64,000 nucleotides of DNA from Planctomycetia bacterium (GCA_016191115.1 JACPPG010000065.1:1-64000), one strand, 5' to 3'; counted from the first letter of the stretch, positions 34,337-45,297 are shown. The notes: generated by a model not told the origin, from the letters alone. Made by a program: numbers and translations.

Positions 34337-35029
34337 TTATGCTACCCGCCGGCGGCGCCTAACGGCCACGATCAGCAGAGCCCCTCCCGCGGCCGCTATC
34401 GCCAGCCCGGCGGGCTCCGGGACGATGCTCACCTTGTCCAAGTCGAAAGTGACTTGCGTGCCCACGGCCAGCGAGCCGCGATCGGCGAGGATTTGCAGGT
34501 TACCCAAATTGCCGAACACGGTCGCGAAGCTTACCGGCCCCTCAGGCTGAAGGGCCGGATTGCTCGGATCGATGGCAAAGGTGATCTGCGTCCATTGGTT
34601 CGGCGGCACAGTGGTGGGCGTCGAGAGGGCGCCGAATCCGGGGAAGTTGTCGGGCGTGGCAAAGCGCGTCCCGACGGTCAAGGCGGCAGCGGCATTGTGA
34701 CGGATCCAAAAGCTGAACTGCGTGACGCCGCCGGCGATCCAGTCGCCGACGAAGGCGTCGCCGCTGGAGTTAAAGTTGTCCTGGCCGCGGAAGATGGTCT
34801 GTGCGGTGGCCGAGCCGCTTAGCGCGTGCAGCGACGAAATATAGGCATCGCCCGCTCCACCCGGGCCGCCGGTCGCCACGTAGTCAGGCGCCGTGTTGTT
34901 GGCCTTCTTCCAGTTGGCGTCGCCCGTGGGGAAGTCCTCGGTGTAGGGAACGGTCACCGCCGACACCGTAGCGGCGGAAACGAGCAGCAAGCAAGACGCG
35001 GTCAGCATCAGTGAGGTCGATCGCAACAT
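34337..35029 (-). CDS. PEP-CTERM sorted surface protein
   Basis: This 230-residue exported protein has a signal peptide (LMLTASCLLLVSAATVSA) and a beta-rich mature domain without recognised enzymatic residues (DNFNSSGDAFVGDWIAGG, TQITFAIDPSN). The classical C-terminal sorting signal VPEP, a hydrophobic stretch (AGLAIAAAGGALLIVAV) and an Arg-rich tail (RRRRR) are present. Such proteins are processed by an exosortase, which is not in the window. The function is unknown; the sequence looks like a choice-of-anchor type adhesive or lectin-like domain. It is divergent from the sulfite-oxidase-like gene, with the Fur-type box between them. Confidence 0.85.
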   Translation of the reverse strand: MLRSTSLMLTASCLLLVSAATVSAVTVPYTEDFPTGDANWKKANNTAPDYVATGGPGGAGDAYISSLHALSGSATAQTIFRGQDNFNSSGDAFVGDWIAGGVTQFSFWIRHNAAAALTVGTRFATPDNFPGFGALSTPTTVPPNQWTQITFAIDPSNPALQPEGPVSFATVFGNLGNLQILADRGSLAVGTQVTFDLDKVSIVPEPAGLAIAAAGGALLIVAVRRRRRVA

Positions 35030-35226
35030 TCCAGGCTCCCATCAAATGGAAAAAAGGTGGATCGGCAAAACCGCTGCGTTACCGAGGAATCGAATCCGCT
35101 CACAAAATCGCGTGTGAGCAGCCCGCGGCGGCAGGACACTCTCCAGGCCGAGCGACCCCAGGGAGGAGCGGCTTAGGACCGGAGGTTGTGTAGGAAGCTG
35201 GCGGGCGCGGCGGCTGGCTAGCTGAT

Positions 35227-35245
35227 AATGAGAATCATTCTCATT
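35227..35245. promoter_or_regulatory. Fur-family binding site (candidate)
   Basis: The 19-base sequence AATGAGAATCATTCTCATT is a perfect 9-1-9 palindrome. Preceded by GAT, it matches the classic Fur box consensus GATAATGATAATCATTATC at most positions and contains the 7-1-7 core TGAGAAT-C-ATTCTCA. It lies 163 bases upstream of the molybdopterin oxidoreductase start and 197 bases upstream of the PEP-CTERM gene start on the other strand. Iron (Fur) is the most likely effector, but a Zur or PerR site cannot be excluded. The rest of the 35030-35408 gap holds no gene. Confidence 0.75.
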
Positions 35246-35408
35246 TGGATTGCCAGTGTATCTGCCGCAACGCCGCTGTCAATGGGCCGCAACCGAATTG
35301 CCGCAAATTCCTGTCCTCACGTTGCTTAGTTAGTGCCGACCCGCCGCGCTGGTAAGATAGTGCCGAGAAACGGCAGCCCGTTCCCAAAGACGGAAACGGA
35401 GGTTCCCC

Positions 35409-36668
35409 ATGCATGCACTCTCCGAATTCCTGGCCAACCACCGGAACCTGACACGGCGCCATTTCGTCAAGCTCGGTGCCGGCGGGCTGGTCGCCGGTGG
35501 GCTGTGGGCCCGGTCGGCAATGGCGGACCCGGCGTCACCCGAACTCGAGCAGGCCCTCGCCAAGCTTGGCAGCTACTTGACGCCTCAGGACGGCTTCAAC
35601 GACGTGTCGCGCGGCAATCCGCTGCCCCACTCGCTGCCGGACGAGAAGAAGCGCGAGGTCGGCCTGACTCAGGAAACGTGGAAGCTGGAGGTCATCTCCG
35701 ACCCCGAGCACCCGCCCAAGCTGCGCAAGCAGCTTTCAAAAAGCGCAGGCACGGCGCTCGATTTCACGGCCCTGATGGCGCTGGCCGAGAAGCGCGCCGT
35801 CCGCTTCGCCAAGGTGATGACCTGCCTCAACATCGGCTGCCCGCTGGGCATGGGCATTTGGGAAGGCGTGCCCCTGCGCGACATCGTCTGGATGACTTCT
35901 CCGCGCGAGGACCTGCGGCGGGTCTTCTACTATGGCTATCACAACGACGACCCGAAGCAGATGTTTCGTAGCTCGCTGCCGATCGGCCGGGTGTTGGAAG
36001 ACCCGTTCGACCTGCCGCCGGTCATCGTGTGCTACAAGCTGAACGGGCAGTGGCTCACGGCCGAGCGGGGCGGCCCGGTGCGGATCGTCGTGCCGGAAGC
36101 GTACGGCTTCAAGTGCATCAAATGGCTGTCGCACGTCGTGCTGACGAACCTGCCGTACGCCAACGACACGTACGCCGAGCAGAATAACGACGTCGACAGC
36201 CCGCTCAAGAGCTTCGCCGCCACGCTGTTTGTGCCCACCGAGTTGAAGGCGGGACAGCGTATTCCCATGTCGGGCTACGCGCAGGTCGGCATCGGCGGGC
36301 TATCGAACGTGCAAGTGTGGATTCAGCCGGAGGGTGAAGAGCCGCCCGCGAGCGACCCGTACTTCACTAGGGCCCCGTGGGTCGACATGGAGGTGCTACC
36401 CGCCCCGACAAGTTGGGGCGGCGGCCTGCCGGACGACAAGATTCCCGTGCCGACCGAGGGTTTTGATCCCTCGACCGGCCAGCCGCGCGCGTGGCCGATG
36501 CGGCTGGCGAAGGTCCACTGGGCCGGCATCCATCCGGGCCTGTCGCCGGGCAAGTACACGCTGCGATCCCGCGCCGTCGATGCGAAAGGGATCGGTCAGC
36601 CGCTGCCGCGCCCGTTCCGCAAGTCGGGCCACGCCGCGATCGAGCAGATCACGCTGGTGGTGACGTAG
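35409..36668 (+). CDS. Sulfite-oxidase-family molybdopterin oxidoreductase, Tat-exported
   Basis: This 419-residue protein has a Tat signal (LTRRHFVKLGAGGLVAGGLW), so it is probably exported with its cofactor. The middle resembles the sulfite oxidase/YedY molybdopterin domain: VMTCLNIGCPLGMGIWEGVPLRDIVW (landmark CLNIGCPLG with the probable Mo-ligand Cys), GGPVRIVVPEAYGFKCIKWL, and a C-terminal Ig-like dimerisation domain with SGYAQVG and VHWAGIHPGLSPGKYTLRSRA (landmark GIHPGLSPGKY). The substrate is unknown. GGAGG lies six bases before ATG 35409. A Fur-type operator upstream suggests metal-dependent expression. It is convergent with the sulfatase gene, 14 bases apart. Confidence 0.85.
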   Translation: MHALSEFLANHRNLTRRHFVKLGAGGLVAGGLWARSAMADPASPELEQALAKLGSYLTPQDGFNDVSRGNPLPHSLPDEKKREVGLTQETWKLEVISDPEHPPKLRKQLSKSAGTALDFTALMALAEKRAVRFAKVMTCLNIGCPLGMGIWEGVPLRDIVWMTSPREDLRRVFYYGYHNDDPKQMFRSSLPIGRVLEDPFDLPPVIVCYKLNGQWLTAERGGPVRIVVPEAYGFKCIKWLSHVVLTNLPYANDTYAEQNNDVDSPLKSFAATLFVPTELKAGQRIPMSGYAQVGIGGLSNVQVWIQPEGEEPPASDPYFTRAPWVDMEVLPAPTSWGGGLPDDKIPVPTEGFDPSTGQPRAWPMRLAKVHWAGIHPGLSPGKYTLRSRAVDAKGIGQPLPRPFRKSGHAAIEQITLVVT

Positions 36669-36682
36669 GCGGGACGTTCTCG

Positions 36683-38113
36683 TTACTGTGGGCGCGAAGC
36701 CGCCGGGGCCGCCCGAGCCCGGCGCCTGGCCGCCGCGTTCGGATTGGTGCGCCGTGCTGGTCCCCACCGTGGTTCGGCCAACTGCGCGTTCCAGGCGTCG
36801 TAGGTCTTTTGCAGATCGGCCACCGCTTCCGGCCGGTCCTTGGCCAGGTCCTTCGACTCGCTGATGTCGGCCGCCAGGTCGTACAGCTCGTCGCCGCCGC
36901 CTGGCATGCGCAACAGCTTCAGGTTCCCCTTCCGCACGGCGTGCGCCTGACCAAATCGCCAGAACAGCGCCTCGTGGGGCGGCTGGCGGTCCTTGCCTTC
37001 CAGGTACGGCAGCAGATTGACGCCGTCCAGGGGCCGGCCGGCGCTCGTGGCTGCCTGCTGCGCGTCGACCCCCGCCGCGGCGAGCGCGGTCGGCAGGATG
37101 TCAAGCGTGAAAACCGGCCGATCGTACGTGACGCCCGCGGGAATATGACCCGGCCAGCGGACGACGTATGGCACTCGTATGCCACCCTCGTACACGCCCC
37201 CTTTCGCACCGTGCAGCGGATCGTTCCGCGACGAATTGCCTTGCGGTGGGCCGCCATTGTCGCTGACGAAGAACACGAGCGTATTGTCCGCCAGCTTCGC
37301 GTCGGTCAGCTTCCCGATCACCTGACCCACGCCGTCGTCCATGGCGCTGAGCATGGCGGCGTACTTGCGGCGCCGCTCGTCCGCGATGTTGGGGAATCGA
37401 GCCAGGTACTTGTCCGTGGCCTGCAAGGGCGCGTGCACGGCGTTGAACGTCAGATAGAGAAAGAACGGCTGCTCGCGATGCCGATCGATGAAGGCCGCCG
37501 CCTCGCGGGCAAACGCATCGGTCAGATAGGCCTCTTCGTCGACCGGCTTGGTGCCGCGAACGATCGGGGCCTCGGCATCGGCGCGTAGATTCACGTACGG
37601 ATGCGCCCCGGCATAGAACCCATAGAACTCGTCGAAGCCGCGCTTTAGCGGATGAAACTTCGGCTGGTAGCCCAGGTGCCACTTGCCGACCATGCCGGTG
37701 GCGTAGCCGATCTTGTTCAGCCGGTCGGCGAGCGTCGTTTCCGATAACGGCAGGCCGAACTCAGGATCGGCCTGTTGGGCATTGCCCGGGTTGAACTCGT
37801 GGCCGAACCGCTGCTGGTACCGGCCCGTCAACAGGCCGGCCCGCGTTGGGCTGCACACGGGGCAGGACACGTAGCCATTGGTGCAGCGCGTGCCGCCCTT
37901 GGCCAGCGCATCCAGATTCGGCGTGGGAATGTCCTTGCAGCCGTGGAAGCCCACGTCGGCATAGCCCAGATCGTCGGCGACGATGACTACGACGTTCGGC
38001 CGGGGCGTATCGGCGGCCACGGTCCGCCGCGCCATGGGCGAGGGGACCGCCGCGAACAGGACCACGGCCACAGCGACGACGATCAACCAGCGTGCCACCA
38101 GAGAGCGAGACAT
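36683..38113 (-). CDS. Secreted sulfatase (formylglycine-dependent)
   Basis: This 476-residue arylsulfatase-type enzyme hydrolyses sulfate esters, probably on algal polysaccharides. The N-terminus is a signal peptide (LIVVAVAVVLFAAVP). Metal-binding Asp residues occur in VVVIVADDLGYADVG; the formylglycine signature is C87-SPTRAGLLTGR, in which the Cys would be oxidised to formylglycine. GMVGKWHLGY and FFVSDNGGP are further active-site motifs. The C-terminus ends in an Ala/Arg-rich tail that may be disordered. No sulfatase-maturing enzyme is encoded nearby. Multiple sulfatase genes are usual in planctomycetes; only this one is in the window. Confidence 0.94.
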   Translation of the reverse strand: MSRSLVARWLIVVAVAVVLFAAVPSPMARRTVAADTPRPNVVVIVADDLGYADVGFHGCKDIPTPNLDALAKGGTRCTNGYVSCPVCSPTRAGLLTGRYQQRFGHEFNPGNAQQADPEFGLPLSETTLADRLNKIGYATGMVGKWHLGYQPKFHPLKRGFDEFYGFYAGAHPYVNLRADAEAPIVRGTKPVDEEAYLTDAFAREAAAFIDRHREQPFFLYLTFNAVHAPLQATDKYLARFPNIADERRRKYAAMLSAMDDGVGQVIGKLTDAKLADNTLVFFVSDNGGPPQGNSSRNDPLHGAKGGVYEGGIRVPYVVRWPGHIPAGVTYDRPVFTLDILPTALAAAGVDAQQAATSAGRPLDGVNLLPYLEGKDRQPPHEALFWRFGQAHAVRKGNLKLLRMPGGGDELYDLAADISESKDLAKDRPEAVADLQKTYDAWNAQLAEPRWGPARRTNPNAAARRRARAAPAASRPQ

Positions 38114-38370
38114 GATTCTGTGCCTCCCGAATCGAGGTGGGCCACCATCGCCGACGCGACGTTCGCCTCGGGCTTACTCGTTGAACCCCGATTGTCGAGC
38201 TAGGTGCCGGCCTTTGCCACCCCGCGGTTCGCGGAAAATGTCCTGGCCGGTAGCATTGCCCTCGCGGCGTGGGGCGGTCATGCTGGGGCCACGATCCCGA
38301 TCGCGGCACGGTCTGGCTGGTTGCCAACCGTGAGGCGGAGACGCTACAAGGGGCGCCACTCGAGGCGGCC

Positions 38371-41300
38371 GTGACGCACTGGAACTTTGGCACAATTCGC
38401 CGATCCTCAATCACACGGCGCGGTCGAGCCAGACCGCGCCGCCGGCCACTTGCGGTCGAGCCGCTTGAGGACCGCCGCTTGCTTGCGTTCACCGTCAACC
38501 ACACCCCGTACTTGCAACTGGGGAATGCTCCGCTCGACGGTTACAACGGCGGCGCCGATCAGGCGGAAGTCATCTGGCAGACGACCGGCGCCCAGGACAC
38601 CGATTCCTTCACCGCCGAGTTCCGCCAGACCGGGCAAGTCGGTTGGACCAGCGCCGCGCTCAATACCCCGATCATCACGGGCGTATCCACCCGCATCAAC
38701 CATTCGGCGACGTTCAGCGGCCTGGCGTTCAATGCCGATTACGACTACCGCATCACGCACCTCCGCGACGGCAGCCCCATCGCCACGTACGAAAGCACGT
38801 TCCGCACGCGCTTGGATGCCGGTGACGACACGCCCTTCACCTTCGCGGCCTATGGGGACTCGGCGGCCAACGTCACCGATCCGGTCGATTTTCGGGCCGT
38901 GCAGGCGCGGATCAACGTCGTCGATCCGGCGTTCTCGCTCCTTTTGGGAGACAACGCCTACGACTCGGGCACGCACGCGGAATTCGACCGTCGTCTCGAC
39001 CCGTCGGTCAATCCCGAATTGACCACGTATAACAAGAACCACGTCGACTACTACGGCAACGGCAATCACGACAACGCGACCAGTAGCGGGCAGCCGTCGC
39101 ACGACAATTATTCCGTGCCGATCCCCGTGGCCGGCGTGACCGGCCCGGTCGGCCTGGCCTTCGACGCCGACGTGCAAGCCGAGGAGAACTATTCGTTCGA
39201 CTACGGCAGCGTTCACTTCGTGACCTTCGACACCAATAACTGGCAGAACAGCGCCGCCCTCGACAAGCAATTGGACTGGGTCGTGGCCGACATCGCCGCC
39301 GCGCGGGCCGCGGGGAACGCCCGCTGGGTCGTCGTGTACGGCCACAATCCGATCGTCTCGCTGGGGGGCCACACGGAGCAAACGCCCGACGACTACTACT
39401 ACGACCAGGTCGTCTCGCGGCTGGGCGCAGGGCCCGGTGGCGCGGGCGTTGACCTGCTTCTGGAAGCGCACGCCCACAACTATCAGCGCAGCTATCCACT
39501 CACCGGCCACACCGGCGCCACGGCCACGTACGTGGTCGACACGGATAGCGCGTATGCCAAGGGGGCTGGGCTGGTGCAAGTGGTGCAAGGAACGGGCGGC
39601 CAGTCGCTGGGCTACGGCGCCAATGACGCCACGTTTGCCAATTCGCCCGTCGCTCGCGGCATCGATTCCAGCACAACGCCGACCGCCGTTCAGTTCGGCT
39701 TCGGCCGGATCGACGTGACGCCGAATCAACTCACATACAGCTACGTCAACACGGCCGGGCAAGTGCTCGACAGCTTCACGATCACCGGCGGCCCCGACAT
39801 CACGCCCCCGACGGCCGCGGTAAGCGTGCCGCTGGACAACGGGCCGGCCGATCAAGACCCGGGCACCGGTCAGGTGGCGATCGCCACGCCGCAGGGCAGC
39901 TTCCAGGTGCAGTTGAACGATATCGGGGACGGGATCGACGATGCCACGGTCGTCTCGGCCGCCGTCTCGCTCACGAAGAACGGGCAGCCGCTCGTGGCCG
40001 GCGTGAACTACACGTTTGGTTTTGACGCCCCGAGCGACCGTATCACGCTGACGCCAATGGGCGGGAACTTCGCCAGCGGCGACTATGCGATCACGCTCAA
40101 CTCCGGCGGCCAGATCAAGGACCTGGCCGCCAATACGCTCGCCCAGACCACGCTAACGATCGACATCGATCCCACACTGCCCAATGTCATCAATTTTCAG
40201 CAGGGAGCCGACGGCTACACCGGCACGCTCGACACCTACCTGCACGAGGACGCCCCCGACACGAACCAGGGCACCAACGTCAAGGTCGTGTCCGACGGCG
40301 ACGACGATCTGGGCACGTCCGAAACGCCTCCCCAGCGGGTCGAGGGGCTGATCCGCTTCGACCACCTGTTCGACACCGCCGCCGGTGCGCGCGGGCAAGG
40401 GCCCATTCCCGACGGCTCGGTCATCACCAGCGCCATCCTCACCGTCCGCACCGGCACCGTGGCCAACGACCAGAGCGGGGCCGGCAACATCTTTTCGCTC
40501 CATCGGATGATCGCCGATTGGACCGAAGCCGCGACCTGGAACAGCATGGACGCGGGCGCTTCGCTCGACGGCGTCGAGGCGGCGAGCGCCGCCACAGCTT
40601 CGGTCAACGGCCCGTCAGTGCAAGGGGCCACGGTCAGCTTCGATGTCACGGCCGACGTCCAGCTTTGGTCGAACAACAACACGCTCGACACGCGCGGCTG
40701 GGTTATCTATCCCACGACCGGCACCGATGGCTGGCGATTCGATTCGAGCAACGCCGCCGCCGCCGCCAATCGGCCCATCCTGACGATCACGTACGCCAGC
40801 CCGCCGGATACCGTGGCGCCGCGGGTGGCGAAAGTCCAGGTCGGCTCGGACTCCTGGAGTACGAGCTTCCGCGACGACCTGGTGGCGAACAACCTGGGAA
40901 CGGCCGACGGCTATGCGGTGCCAACAGGGGCCGACCAACTGAAGCCGCTGCCGTGGACGGGCCTCAACCAGATGTCGATCGCCTTCACCGAGGACGTCGA
41001 GGTGGCGATCGGCGACTTGCAGGCGACCGGAGTGAACGTCCCGACATATGCCGCGAACGCGTTTACGTACAATCCGCTTACATACACGGCCACCTGGACG
41101 TTTTCCACGCCGTTCGGCGCCGACAACCTGACGCTCAACCTCTCCGACACGGTCACCGACGTCGTCGGCAACGCGCTCGACGGCGAATGGACGAACCAGG
41201 TCAGCACCGGCCAATCGGGCGACGGCACGGCCGGCGGCGATTTCTCGTTCCGCGTTAACGTCTTGCCCGCCGACGTGAATCAGGATGGGATCGTCGACAT

Positions 41301-41661
41301 CTCCGACGTGCAGGCGGTCGCCGCTCGCTGGCTGCAATCGTCGACGATCGTCGACGCCAACGGCAGCGGCCTGGTGGACGTCTCCGAAATCCAGGCCATC
41401 GCCGCGCACTGGCTCTCGACCGGAGGCGGGGCGGGCGGAGCCGCCGCAACGTCCGGTCCAGGAGCAAGGCCGTTCGCCGCCCGGCCGGCCGAACCGGCGC
41501 TTTCGAGCCCCGCGCTCCAACGCCCGCTCTGGCACGATCTGGCGATAGCGGATCTGGCCGACAGTTCTTCGCGCGATCACCGCCGCGACGATGTCCTTGC
41601 CGCCGTCGCGGCGGGCATTCTGCGCGCGGGGCCGGCACGCCGAAGGCTAGCCAGTGCGTGA
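38371..41661 (+). CDS. LEPR-motif surface protein with purple-acid-phosphatase and dockerin-like domains
   Basis: The start is uncertain: GTG 38371 gives about 1096 residues, GTG 38269 gives 1130. A basic leader runs into the planctomycete export motif PLAVEPLEDRRLLAF. Next is a fibronectin-like domain and a metallophosphatase with purple-acid-phosphatase motifs (YGDSAAN, LLGDNAYDSG, YGNGNHDN, VYGHNPIV, EAHAHNYQRSYPL). A middle part has Ig-like segments and a DNRLRE-type domain (DTYLHEDAPDTNQG, WVIYPTTGTDGWRF). The C-terminus has two dockerin-like calcium loops (ADVNQDGIVDISDVQAVAAR, VDANGSGLVDVSEIQAIAAH) and an Ala-rich tail. It probably acts outside the cell on phosphate esters and attaches to a surface partner. 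Confidence 0.87.
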   Translation: MTHWNFGTIRRSSITRRGRARPRRRPLAVEPLEDRRLLAFTVNHTPYLQLGNAPLDGYNGGADQAEVIWQTTGAQDTDSFTAEFRQTGQVGWTSAALNTPIITGVSTRINHSATFSGLAFNADYDYRITHLRDGSPIATYESTFRTRLDAGDDTPFTFAAYGDSAANVTDPVDFRAVQARINVVDPAFSLLLGDNAYDSGTHAEFDRRLDPSVNPELTTYNKNHVDYYGNGNHDNATSSGQPSHDNYSVPIPVAGVTGPVGLAFDADVQAEENYSFDYGSVHFVTFDTNNWQNSAALDKQLDWVVADIAAARAAGNARWVVVYGHNPIVSLGGHTEQTPDDYYYDQVVSRLGAGPGGAGVDLLLEAHAHNYQRSYPLTGHTGATATYVVDTDSAYAKGAGLVQVVQGTGGQSLGYGANDATFANSPVARGIDSSTTPTAVQFGFGRIDVTPNQLTYSYVNTAGQVLDSFTITGGPDITPPTAAVSVPLDNGPADQDPGTGQVAIATPQGSFQVQLNDIGDGIDDATVVSAAVSLTKNGQPLVAGVNYTFGFDAPSDRITLTPMGGNFASGDYAITLNSGGQIKDLAANTLAQTTLTIDIDPTLPNVINFQQGADGYTGTLDTYLHEDAPDTNQGTNVKVVSDGDDDLGTSETPPQRVEGLIRFDHLFDTAAGARGQGPIPDGSVITSAILTVRTGTVANDQSGAGNIFSLHRMIADWTEAATWNSMDAGASLDGVEAASAATASVNGPSVQGATVSFDVTADVQLWSNNNTLDTRGWVIYPTTGTDGWRFDSSNAAAAANRPILTITYASPPDTVAPRVAKVQVGSDSWSTSFRDDLVANNLGTADGYAVPTGADQLKPLPWTGLNQMSIAFTEDVEVAIGDLQATGVNVPTYAANAFTYNPLTYTATWTFSTPFGADNLTLNLSDTVTDVVGNALDGEWTNQVSTGQSGDGTAGGDFSFRVNVLPADVNQDGIVDISDVQAVAARWLQSSTIVDANGSGLVDVSEIQAIAAHWLSTGGGAGGAAATSGPGARPFAARPAEPALSSPALQRPLWHDLAIADLADSSSRDHRRDDVLAAVAAGILRAGPARRRLASA

Positions 41662-41688
41662 TACCACTTTCAGCTCCCGTGGCACACA

Positions 41689-41745
41689 AGCCCGAAGCGC
41701 TAGCGAGGGAGCCGCGTCGCACGTCCTTCGCTGGCGCTTCGGGCT
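41689..41745. repeat. AGCCCGAAGCGCYAGCGARGGA inverted repeat
   Basis: Arms 41689-41710 and 41724-41745 are 22 bases long, with 20 identities and a 13-base loop. Both differences would be G-U pairs in a plus-strand transcript. Further partial copies lie at 51940-51961 and 52032-52048. It occupies the gap between the LEPR protein gene and the hydrolase gene, where no other feature is seen. Confidence 0.8.
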
Positions 41746-41917
41746 AATATCGAGCGGCCGAACCCGTACCTCGCGCCAATTGACCGACGCGCGGCAGATG
41801 CACACAATAGACCGCTTGGGACGACCGCCGTAAAATCGCCGCCAGGGCGTAGAGCAACGGCGTCGCCCGACAACGGCTCGCGAACTTTTCTCCTGGCCCC
41901 ACTCAAAGGACGTTTCC

Positions 41918-42820
41918 ATGGCACGCCGGTTCCCCCTCCTGTTGGTCGCACTATTGTTGATGGCCCCCGCCCTCGCGCGGGCCGCCGAGGATCAGTTCTT
42001 CGATTCCGACGGCGTCAAGATCCACTACATCGTCGAGGGCCAGGGCGAGCCCGTCCTCTTGATCCACGGCTTCACGGCCAACATCGACGTCCAATGGGGC
42101 CTGCCGGGCATCATTCGTGAGCTGGCCAAGGACTATAAGGTCATCGCGCTGGACAACCGCGGGCACGGCAAGAGCGGCAAGCCGCACGATCCGAAGCAGT
42201 ATGGCGAGCAGATGGTCGAGGATTCGATTCGCCTTCTGAATCACCTGAAGATCGACAAGGCGCACATCGTCGGCTACTCGATGGGCGGCTTCATCACCAA
42301 CAAGCTCATCTCCGTGCACCCCGATCGGGCGCTCACCGCCACGCTGGGCGGCGCCGGTTGGGCCCAGGCGGATGACCAGCGTCTGGCCTTTTTGACGAAC
42401 CTGGCCGAGTCGCTGGATGCCGGCAAAGGCATCGGCCCGCTGATCGAGCAGCTCACGCCGCCGGGCAAGCCCAAGCCGACCGAGGAGCAGATGAGCGGCA
42501 TCAACCAGATGATCATGCTGATGAACGATCCCAAGGCGCTAGCGGCGTGCATCCGCGGCATGCAGGCCCTGGCCGTGCCGGAAGCCAAGCTCAAGGAAAA
42601 CAAAGTGCCGACCCTGGCGCTGATCGGCGAGATCGACCCCTTGAAGATAGGCGTCGACGAGCTCGAGCCGCGGATGAAGAACCTCAGGGTGATCGTCATC
42701 GATGGCGCCGATCACATGAACGCCTTTTCGAACAAGGCGTTCATCGGCGGGCTGAAGGAGTTCCTGGCGGCGAACGCCAAGAACCCCAAGCCGGCCGCCG
42801 CCGCGGCAGGCTCGAACTAG
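41918..42820 (+). CDS. Secreted alpha/beta-hydrolase
   Basis: This 300-residue alpha/beta-hydrolase has a signal peptide (LLLVALLLMAPALARAAED). The catalytic triad can be followed: the nucleophile elbow GYSMGG, the oxyanion region LLIHGFTA, Asp in LIGEIDPLK and His in DGADHMNAF. DNRGHGKSGKP is the usual second strand-loop. It is likely an esterase, lactonase or haloperoxidase-like enzyme acting in the periplasm; the substrate cannot be inferred. It is the first of a same-strand run with the PQQ-type propeller, DUF3500-like and LRR genes, with gaps of 94, 55 and 51 bases. Confidence 0.88.
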   Translation: MARRFPLLLVALLLMAPALARAAEDQFFDSDGVKIHYIVEGQGEPVLLIHGFTANIDVQWGLPGIIRELAKDYKVIALDNRGHGKSGKPHDPKQYGEQMVEDSIRLLNHLKIDKAHIVGYSMGGFITNKLISVHPDRALTATLGGAGWAQADDQRLAFLTNLAESLDAGKGIGPLIEQLTPPGKPKPTEEQMSGINQMIMLMNDPKALAACIRGMQALAVPEAKLKENKVPTLALIGEIDPLKIGVDELEPRMKNLRVIVIDGADHMNAFSNKAFIGGLKEFLAANAKNPKPAAAAAGSN

Positions 42821-42874
42821 GGGCCGTAGGTCGTCGGCCGTTTCTCAAGAGGGTCGGCGCGTGCGCCGACACCA

Positions 42875-44207
<1,333 letters not shown>

Positions 44208-44262
44208 AGCAGGGAAGCAGGTGACAGGTGAACGGTTGAGGGGTGAGAAAGGCGGATTCATC

Positions 44263-45297
44263 ATGCAGTCGAAGTTCATCGTGGGGGCGGGGTTGTTGAT
44301 CTTGGCCGTGGCCGGAGGGGGGCTGGGCCTGGTCCTGGCCGATCCGGGACCGGACATGGTCGCCGCCGCGCAGGGCTTTCTGGAATCGCTTTCCGCCGAT
44401 CAGCGGGCCACGGCCACGCTCCCCTTCGACGACCCGGCACGCCTCGACTGGCACTTCATCCCCAAGCCCGAGCGCAAGGGGCTGCAAATCAAGCACATGG
44501 ACGAGCGGCAGCGCAAGGCGGCGCACAAGCTCCTGGCCAGTGGCCTGAGCCACCTGGGCTACGACAAAGCCACCACGATCATGAGCCTCGAGGCCATCCT
44601 GCACGAACTCGAGAAATCGCGCACCGGGGCCCCCGTCCGCGATCCAGAGCGCTACTATTTCACGGTCTTCGGCACGCCCGCCAGCTCAGGCCGGTGGGGC
44701 TGGAGCATCGAGGGGCATCACCTGTCCTTGAATTTCGTCGTCGACGGCGATCGCGTCACCGCCACCACGCCCACCTTCTTCGGCGCCAATCCGGCCGAAG
44801 TCAAAAGCGACCTCGCCGTCGGTCCGAAGAAGGGGACGCGCGCGCTGAAGCCCGAGGAGGACTTGGGCTTCCAGCTTCTGGCATCGCTCTCGCCCGAGCA
44901 GCGCAAGAAGGCGCTCGTTGCCGATAAGGCGCCCAATGACCTGCGTGGCGCCGCCACGCCCCGCCCGCCACGGGAGTCGCTCGGGGGGCTGTCAGCCGCC
45001 GACATGAACGACGGCCAGCGCGCGGCACTCCGCGCGCTCCTGAAGGCCTACGCCGACAACATGCCCGATGCCGTGGCTCACAAGCGCCTCGAAGCCGTCG
45101 ATCAGGCCGGCATCGAGAAGCTCGCGTTCGCCTGGGCCGGCGCCGATCATCCGGGCGTGGGGCACTACTACGTGGTGCAGGGCCCGACGTTCGTCATCGA
45201 GTTCGTCAATACACAGCCCGACTCGGCCGGCAACCCGGCGAACCACATTCACTCGGTGTGGCGCGACATGCAAGGCGACTTCGGCCAGCGGCCGTAG
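44263..45297 (+). CDS. DUF3500-family secreted protein
   Basis: The 344-residue protein has a signal peptide (FIVGAGLLILAVAGGGLGLVL). The mature part matches the DUF3500 pattern by eye: SADQRATATLPFDDPARLDW, WHFIPKPERKGLQIKHM, HHLSLNFVVDGDRV and a conserved C-terminal GPTFVIEFVNTQPD with NPANHIHSVWRD. The family has no established function; sequence conservation around HH and Asn/His residues suggests a metal- or ligand-binding site. ATG 44263 begins the signal peptide; upstream in-frame codons are not convincing. The stop codon TAG is the first part of a TAGGGTGCTC repeat. Confidence 0.86.
   Translation: MQSKFIVGAGLLILAVAGGGLGLVLADPGPDMVAAAQGFLESLSADQRATATLPFDDPARLDWHFIPKPERKGLQIKHMDERQRKAAHKLLASGLSHLGYDKATTIMSLEAILHELEKSRTGAPVRDPERYYFTVFGTPASSGRWGWSIEGHHLSLNFVVDGDRVTATTPTFFGANPAEVKSDLAVGPKKGTRALKPEEDLGFQLLASLSPEQRKKALVADKAPNDLRGAATPRPPRESLGGLSAADMNDGQRAALRALLKAYADNMPDAVAHKRLEAVDQAGIEKLAFAWAGADHPGVGHYYVVQGPTFVIEFVNTQPDSAGNPANHIHSVWRDMQGDFGQRP

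Noticed and set aside
44221..44262. Longer start for the DUF3500 gene at 44221
   Set aside because: The extra residues precede a complete signal peptide that begins at ATG 44263, and the sequence resembles intergenic spacer.
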